Both the position numbers and the translations under genes were made by a program. 64,000 nt of DNA from Angiostrongylus vasorum. Taxonomy: Eukaryota > Nematoda > Chromadorea > Rhabditida > Metastrongylidae. The notes beneath the pieces were generated by a model. The model was given only the letters and a program-made list of their open reading frames with translations. It did not search any database and was not told where the DNA came from. The DNA is taken from contig JADANN010000279.1 of NCBI GenBank assembly GCA_018806985.1, positions 248,001 through 312,000 of the forward strand, in the 5' to 3' direction. How positions within the stretch are numbered: the first letter of the stretch is position 1; every line of letters begins with the position of its first letter. Positions 58,375 to 64,000 of the stretch are shown piece by piece.

Positions 58375-58620
58375 TATTGCGATTTATACTGCACCTCCAG
58401 CTTAAATGGGTTTAATGCCGATTTGTGCTCTCCAGATCAATCTCGTTGAAATCTGATTGCTGATAGCAACTATTACATACGGTTGACAAAAAGGTGAAAC
58501 GAATGACCAGCATGGTGCGGTGATGAACGCGTTAGCTCCTGGAAAGGGTAATAATAATAACCTGTTCAACCCTCACCTCAGACACTTGCGGTCCCGAGTT
58601 TTGAAAAAAAACCTTCGAAT
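58375..58620 (+). repeat. family B SINE-like repeat
   Basis: CTCCAGCTTAAATGGGTTTA, GCATGGTGCGGTGATGAACG, CTGGAAAGGGTAATAATAAT and CCTCAGACACTTGCGGTC. Faces the previous copy, as at 1.4-2.0 kb and 42.2-42.8 kb. Confidence 0.78.
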
Positions 58621-59280
58621 GTTATCCTCATGTTCTGAGCTTTTTTCCTTCGTTTACTGTTTTTTTCTCATTCTATCAAAAGAACAAAACAGAAGAAAAA
58701 ACCAGCACAACTCTAATAATCAACCAGCAGATTGAACACGGTGGATGAGAAATTAAAGGTAGTTTAACGATAAAAATAAATCTTAATAAAATCTCTTCCG
58801 TGGCGTAGCCTCTAGGGCTCAGCTCCTCTGGAATTTAGCCATCAATCAACGATTTATTGTGTTTTAAGGCTTTAATCTAACTATCGATCTTTATGTTATT
58901 GAAGTAATCAACGATGATTACTGTATCACTGTCTTACTTCGTTCCAATTATATTAGAATAGAACGCTTGCTAAGAAACAGTTTCTACTGCTGAACATATC
59001 ATACTTATCAATTGCTAACCATACAATAATTTCCATGAAAAGTCTACACAAAGTTGATATTACTACAAGTCATTTATCTGGTTAACGACATTTTGGCGCC
59101 ATCTTAACTGTCATTGCCATTTAGAGAGTCGCAGTACTCCGAGTCGACGTTCCATAGCGTGATCCTTCGGAGTCACCGTACGCAGAGTGGAGTAGAGAAG
59201 CATGCAAATGAAGGACGACCTTGACATAATCGCATTACCAGTAAAATTTTCATAGAGCCGACAGCGTTGTTGACTACTGA
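58620..59280. other. no feature recognised
   Basis: No exon or repeat supported. Confidence 0.4.
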
Positions 59281-59284
59281 CTAG

Positions 59285-59640
59285 TAATAATGGGTGTAAC
59301 ACTTCAAGTGATTCGGGTCCGAGTTCGATTCCGCCCGGGCGTACTTACTCTCCCTTCCTTCCGAGATCGTGGAAATGCTATCATAATTCTTTTGGGGAAA
59401 CCTCACTCCTCCAATCCACGTGGAAACGGCCTAAAACCACTAACACCGGATTTGAGGAAGAATCTACCAGAATTCAACAACATTCGTGATGAAGAAGAAA
59501 AAAATCCTCAAGTAGCTGCAGAAATAACACGCAAAGAGTTCGGAGACCTCCATAGACGATGCATGCGAGGAACCCAATCGAATACAAGAAGTGTTGGGAT
59601 CCGCAAAGTGTTATAAATGTGACACATGCCGTGCGACGGA
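59285..59640 (+). repeat. family C SINE-like repeat
   Basis: B-box-rich head GAGTTCGATTCCGCCCGGGC, then CAGAATTCAACAACATTCGT, CGCAAAGAGTTCGGAGACCT and GTGTTGGGATCCGCAAAGTG. The 108-codon frame across it is not conserved in the other copies. Confidence 0.75.
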
Positions 59641-59644
59641 AAAT

Positions 59645-60730
59645 AAAGATTTTCGAAACGAAATGGACATCTTTTCTTCCAGAATTCAATAGAACTATTA
59701 TGAAAACGACAAGGTGAGACATATTTCACCACGGGTTTTCACTGAACATCTACGTGATCCATTGTTTCTCCTTAAAATTTCATCAATTTCTCCACCGTAG
59801 TTCAGGCCATAATGATAACCAGTTTGAAGAAAGGAGAGCTCAGGTGCTTTCGTCCGCAGGTCGTGTCATTCTCATTGTCAACACATAAGGATTTCACTTC
59901 GTGCAGTCTTTGTGGGCTTTTCCATTCCGTTATGCGAATGTGGTGATTAGGATAATATCAATGGAGTTTTTAGATCAAACTTTATACATAACTCCTACGA
60001 ACGAAGCGATTAACAATCTCAATAAGTTTAAATTTCATCCTATTCTTAAATACTGCAACAATGTGTTGACGGTATCAATAGTACGAAAATTTACACTACA
60101 CAGTGGTTTGATGCACTAAAGTACTGAGCGAGGTATTGCCGCGAATATGAACGCACTGAGTTTGCTTCAAATGAAAACATTTGTTGCAACCGCCACTGGT
60201 CCACGTGTAGCGAAGTGGTTAGAGATCTCCTGCAGTGCCCACGTGATCGTTCACTTTATTCCGCCTTGCGAGACAAAAAAACCTATCGTTTAGGGAAGTT
60301 CCTAAACACTTGTCTTGAAGGGTGGAACCACTGAAATGACACATCGAAAGGCTTGCTTAAGTGCTTATATAGGCTAAATAGGAACTCATTCACATCTCAT
60401 ATGCTACGGAAACTATTTCACGTGATGAAGCCAGCATGAGTGATTGCAAACTGTCGATCACCTCAATTCGGCAAATCAGCATTTGTTCATAAGATGTCTT
60501 AAAATTCGCTCCCCACACTTCGTGATTCATTTCAGATCACGGATAGCTCATCAATCGCACATAAGGTCGTAATTTCAACATAAAACTGAATAAAATTTTC
60601 AGTTGCAACAACATGATTTGTCATTGATCAACAATCAGTTTCATATTCCCTCTATTTCCAATATGACTAAAAAAATCAGTAATGAGATTAGTGTTAGATC
60701 ATATAATGTGAGCTGCACAAAAATTTCACA
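59645..60730. other. intergenic sequence with one tRNA-like stretch
   Basis: At 60200-60225 GTGTAGCGAAGTGGTTAGAG matches a tRNA A box, but no proper B box, acceptor stem or anticodon arm follows. It looks like the head of another SINE copy rather than a tRNA gene. Confidence 0.4.
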
Positions 60731-60734
60731 ACCA

Positions 60735-61765
60735 AGATATCCATTCTAAAACAGTATTGACATTGACGTCAAAAGAGGGGTTAGGCAAGGCGATACCATC
60801 TCGCTAAAATTATTTACCGCCACCCTCCAGAACGTCATGCGAACATTGGAATGGGATACTATGGGAGTGAAAATCGATGGTCGGCAGTTACACCATCTTC
60901 GCTTTGCTGATGACATCGTCATTATAACACCAAACATTAGCCAAGCGGAACGTATGCTTGCCAACTATCACAGAGCCTGTGGAAATATTGGTCTACGACT
61001 AGATATCACGAAAACAATGTTTACGAGGAACGGACTGCTTGCGTATGCCTCATTTACACTCAAAGGAATGAATATCTCCGAATGCTCCACTTACGTCTGT
61101 CTAGGTCGGGAAATCAACATGTTGAACGACTTAGCACCAAAGTTGAGCAGAAGGAAACGAGCGGCTTTAGGAGCTTTCTAGAGCATCGAGGATGTAGTGA
61201 AGAGAACAAGGAACACCAGACTCCGTGCCCACCTTTTCGACTCAACGGTACTTCCTGCCCTAACGTATGCGTCAGAAACTTGCTCGCTGCGTAAGCAGGA
61301 TGAAAGATCACTCAGCGTCATTGAATGCGCAGTCGAAAGGGCGATGCTAGGAGTATCCCGTTTCGCACAAGTAAGGGATGGGACCCGAAGCTCCCACCTG
61401 CACCAACGATAAAAAATCAAAGATGCCATTCTGTACGCCAAACAGTTGAAGATAAGGTGAGCCGGACAGCTAATGCGTGTGAATGACAACCGATGGACAA
61501 CAGCCGTTAGTGACTGGATTCCTCGGTATGTTAAACGCACTGCAGGAACACCACCGGACTCGATGAACAGAGTTCTTCACGAAAAGCCTAGAAGAAAGAT
61601 ATGATGTTCGACAAGTCCCTAGAGCGAGCAGAACCCACTGGGCTCTCTTGTACGCGACAGGGAAAAATGGAAGATTTACTGTCGCCCGCTCCAGTCAGTA
61701 GACGATCAGCGAGACTACAGGTGAAAGAGGTGATACATCATACGACCAAAGATTCTCGAGTAGAA
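60735..61765 (+). mobile_element. RTE-type LINE, 5'-truncated copy
   Basis: Begins inside the RT (DVKRGVRQGDTIS), keeps [16 protein letters not shown] with the catalytic FADD and YVCLGREINMLN, then shifts frame at about 61140 and 61230. LPALTYASETCSLRKQDERS and FAQVRDGTRSS follow. It ends near 61730 with GAGGTGATAC, as in the 14.2 kb copy. Inactive. Confidence 0.87.
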
Positions 61766-61799
61766 TATGTTCTCACTCGTTTTCTTCGGTGTTCATAAT

Positions 61800-62270
61800 C
61801 GGCACGATATTTGTGCCAATATACTTATAACGATCATGGACCAAATCATGAGACGTAAGGAAGAATTCCTCCTTGGGGGTATATTTCTCTCTCCGAGTAA
61901 TGCATTATTTGGTGATTATCCACATCGCTTCCTATAGAGGATCCTCGACCGCATTCCTGCCTCAGCTATCACATTCCTTGTCCCTAGCTACGAGATGCTT
62001 TGCCTTAATTGCATCACGAGGCTCATCTCAATTCCATCCATGAATAGTTGTTGTTCAGAAACCTGATTAGGCCAACAACATGGCAACAAGTACTACAGTA
62101 CCACCAACTTATTTCAATCCCCACTCTCATGACACTAACCTGACTGATGGCGACCTCGTTTGACTATGCAGGCGAAGGCCTTCAGTATTTGGCCGATATT
62201 GAAAGCAAAAAATAGGACCACCAAACACAGGCACAAAAAATCTTGAATTCAGTAACAGTGCGTTATCTAC
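61800..62270. other. no feature recognised
   Basis: No exon or known repeat supported. Confidence 0.4.
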
Positions 62271-62277
62271 CGTCAAA

Positions 62278-62436
62278 CTAGTCTACGGTAACTTCACATA
62301 AGGCTCTCATAGTTAACTTCTGAGCTTCAGTAAGCTTGTGAGCCTTAGCACCGCCAGACTGCTTTATCTGAACATGGCCTAGTACAACCAGATATTGATG
62401 CCCTTTAGCCTTAAACTCGCCCCCCTGATGTTCCAT
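62278..62436 (-). CDS. short unidentified ORF, 52 codons
   Basis: Starts MEHQGGEFKAKG, continues HQYLVVLGHVQIKQSGG and ends LTMRALCEVTVD before TAG. Its Lys/Ala/Gly-rich composition differs from the AT-biased frames around it, and it sits about 500 bases downstream of the truncated RTE copy. It could be the tail of a retrocopied host mRNA, a last exon, or chance. No family was recognised and no upstream exon was found. Confidence 0.3.
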   Translation of the reverse strand: MEHQGGEFKAKGHQYLVVLGHVQIKQSGGAKAHKLTEAQKLTMRALCEVTVD

Positions 62437-62439
62437 TGA

Positions 62440-63235
62440 CGATAGACATCAGACAGCGTAGCAAACCATATTCATGTAACTATTGACAAAACGACATACG
62501 CAAATGAGGAATTAAGGTGACCAACAGTTGTTCAATGTGTTCAGAACAGCTGGAAAATAGATGAGAAGAGGAAAGAAAAATATGATGGTGAACAACAAAA
62601 CAAACATTGCATAGAAAAATCCTATTACAACCCACTGAAGCCCTTTGACTTTAAACACTTGACGACACTCTACAATGATAAAGTAAAATACGTGTAAGGT
62701 GAAAAAGGATTCCAATCGGTAGTGTCAGTAGAAAACAGCAATCATTAACTTGTGACTATTCTGAAAATGGGAAATTAAAATACAACAGAGAAAACATCAA
62801 AAGTGAATACTCTTAAACCGTTTTCAAATCAATCAATATTTATTAGTAAAGCCGAAATACTTCAATGCCAAATTGAAAAATACCACAATATGTGGTCTTA
62901 ACTTCACGAAGAATAAAACAGCAAAAGTAGCGCTAAAACAAAAAATAGAAATCTTCATAAATAGAAAAAGGACCTCCTATAGGTAGAGCCTAAAAATCTT
63001 CTACAAATATCAATTTTAAAGAACTTGAAATTACGAAAACCGTGTTACAATCTACAATCGAAAAAACAGCAGTATTGAACTACAAAATTATATTAACTAA
63101 GGCGGAAAAACAGCTCCCTAGTTCAGAACACTTCCTCGCCGTCAGTAGATTCAACACATACATACGGATTCGAGACGCTTCCACTTGTACTAGGTGTTCT
63201 TAAAGCAGCATTTTCTTCTGTATTGAAAACAAACA
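62440..63235. other. no gene supported
   Basis: A hydrophobic 67-codon minus-strand frame at 62512-62715 is AT-driven and lacks splice or start support. Confidence 0.4.
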
Positions 63236-63239
63236 AATA

Positions 63240-63450
63240 GCCACAACGATAGTGAGATATTCGCAAAACTTGGAGTCCCGGCCAGATCGAACCACGACTA
63301 CCCCTTCCGGGGGTCGCGTGTTACACATTGCACCACGGAAGCCCTTGCTCTGCGTTTTCCTCAGCTAGTTTCCTAGCTGACGCTGCCACAAGCAATCACC
63401 CGTCAGCGGGATTGATCTGGGGAGCAGAAGTCAGGATGGCATTTTGAACC
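63240..63450 (-). repeat. family B SINE-like repeat, variant
   Basis: Minus-strand tRNA-like GGGCTTCCGTGGTGCAATGT and GTGGTTCGATC, GAGATATTCGCAAAACTTGG, and CACCCGTCAGCGGGATTGAT on the plus strand. It is closest to the copy at 845-1190. Confidence 0.78.
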
Positions 63451-63879
63451 CAGTTAAATAAACGAACAGCAATACAAAACCGTAGACCAACAACCCATTG
63501 AAATTCGTAATAACGGACAAGACCATAAAACAGAATGTGCTCTTTCCTTGCACAGTTATATTTTTGCACTGTGAGCTTAAATGGGTGGAACAACAGAACA
63601 GCGAAATAGATTGAGATCATAAACAGAGAAAGCAAAACTCTCAAGATAAATTAAAAGGCGAGGTTTTCCTCGCTAAGGAAGTGTTTTACCAATACCACGA
63701 ACTACTAGCAACATACGTTTCACTGTCAAGGAGGAAAGACAGATTTCTACATTCAACATTTGACATGTAATTATTTCGAGAAAAGTAGGAACCCGTTCGG
63801 AACAATAGCATTTGATACAGTATCAATCATTATTCGGTAATCATTTAATGAGTTAATACTGAAGATAACCCAACGGTTT

Positions 63880-64000
63880 ACCGCCTTATCGTAGCTGGGA
63901 GGTGTTCCTGGGTGTCAGGCCGTGATGTATAGCGGGAGGACTCATCCCCACGGCACGGCCTCCCATGCTGAGGAGTCCGACATTTCCACCAGGAAGCCCA
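63880..64000 (+). repeat. family D dispersed repeat, cut by window end
   Basis: Starts GGTTTACCGCCTTATCGTAG, continues GGTGTTCCTGGGTGTCAGG and CTGAGGAGTCCGACATTTCC, and runs off the end of the window. Confidence 0.85.

Noticed and set aside
60200..60265. Possible tRNA gene
   Set aside because: Good A box but no acceptor stem pairing, anticodon arm or proper B box; reads as a SINE head.
62512..62715. Hydrophobic 67-codon frame, possible membrane protein exon
   Set aside because: AT-rich composition explains the hydrophobic codons; no acceptor/donor support.

Overview
The window is nuclear DNA of a nematode. Short AT-rich introns, AG acceptors after T-rich tracts, a splice acceptor five bases upstream of a start codon (SL trans-splicing style), nematode muscle and pharynx genes, and a dense load of tRNA-like short repeats and RTE-type LINE fragments all fit a strongylid, probably hookworm-like, genome. 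Most of the 64 kb is non-coding. Almost all open frames over 60 codons are chance frames or lie in repeats, because the real genes are split into short exons.

Four genes were reassembled exon by exon, all on the minus strand. (1) 24694-10933 is a pha-2/HHEX homeobox gene of six exons, with the homeodomain split over exons 4, 5 and 6. Its last intron is 9.2 kb and holds a decayed RTE retrotransposon plus several short repeats. (2) 35608-33079 and (3) 40543-38721 are tandem galectin paralogues with the same exon plan. The first lacks one conserved sugar-contact Asn, and the second has an extra intron inside its sugar-binding domain. (4) 55583-52319 is a complete ten-exon troponin T gene (mup-2 type), 421 residues, with a candidate trans-splice acceptor at its start. 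From memory, pha-2, mup-2 and some lec genes are X-linked in C. elegans, so the window may come from the X-equivalent chromosome.

Region by region: 1-10.2 kb is gene-poor, with short repeats, a long CA microsatellite and an RTE tail fragment. 10.7-24.7 kb is pha-2. 26.7-32 kb is intergenic DNA packed with short repeats. 33-40.6 kb holds the galectin pair. 41-45 kb is a cluster of short repeats. 45.2-49.8 kb is a nested set of foldback (inverted-repeat) elements. 50-52 kb has simple repeats and unrecognised coding-like remnants. 52.3-55.6 kb is troponin T. 56-64 kb is again repeats, a 5'-truncated RTE copy and one unexplained short ORF.

The four short dispersed repeat families are called A to D here. 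A, B and C contain tRNA-like internal promoter stretches (A box and B box) and look like SINEs. D is a family of about 380 bp of unknown type that opens with GGTTTACCGCC. A separate small motif, CTCTGANGAA...GAAACGTYRGC, recurs at several foldback and repeat loci and resembles a hammerhead ribozyme core. No CRISPR arrays, operons of bacterial type, rRNA genes or confident functional tRNA genes were seen.
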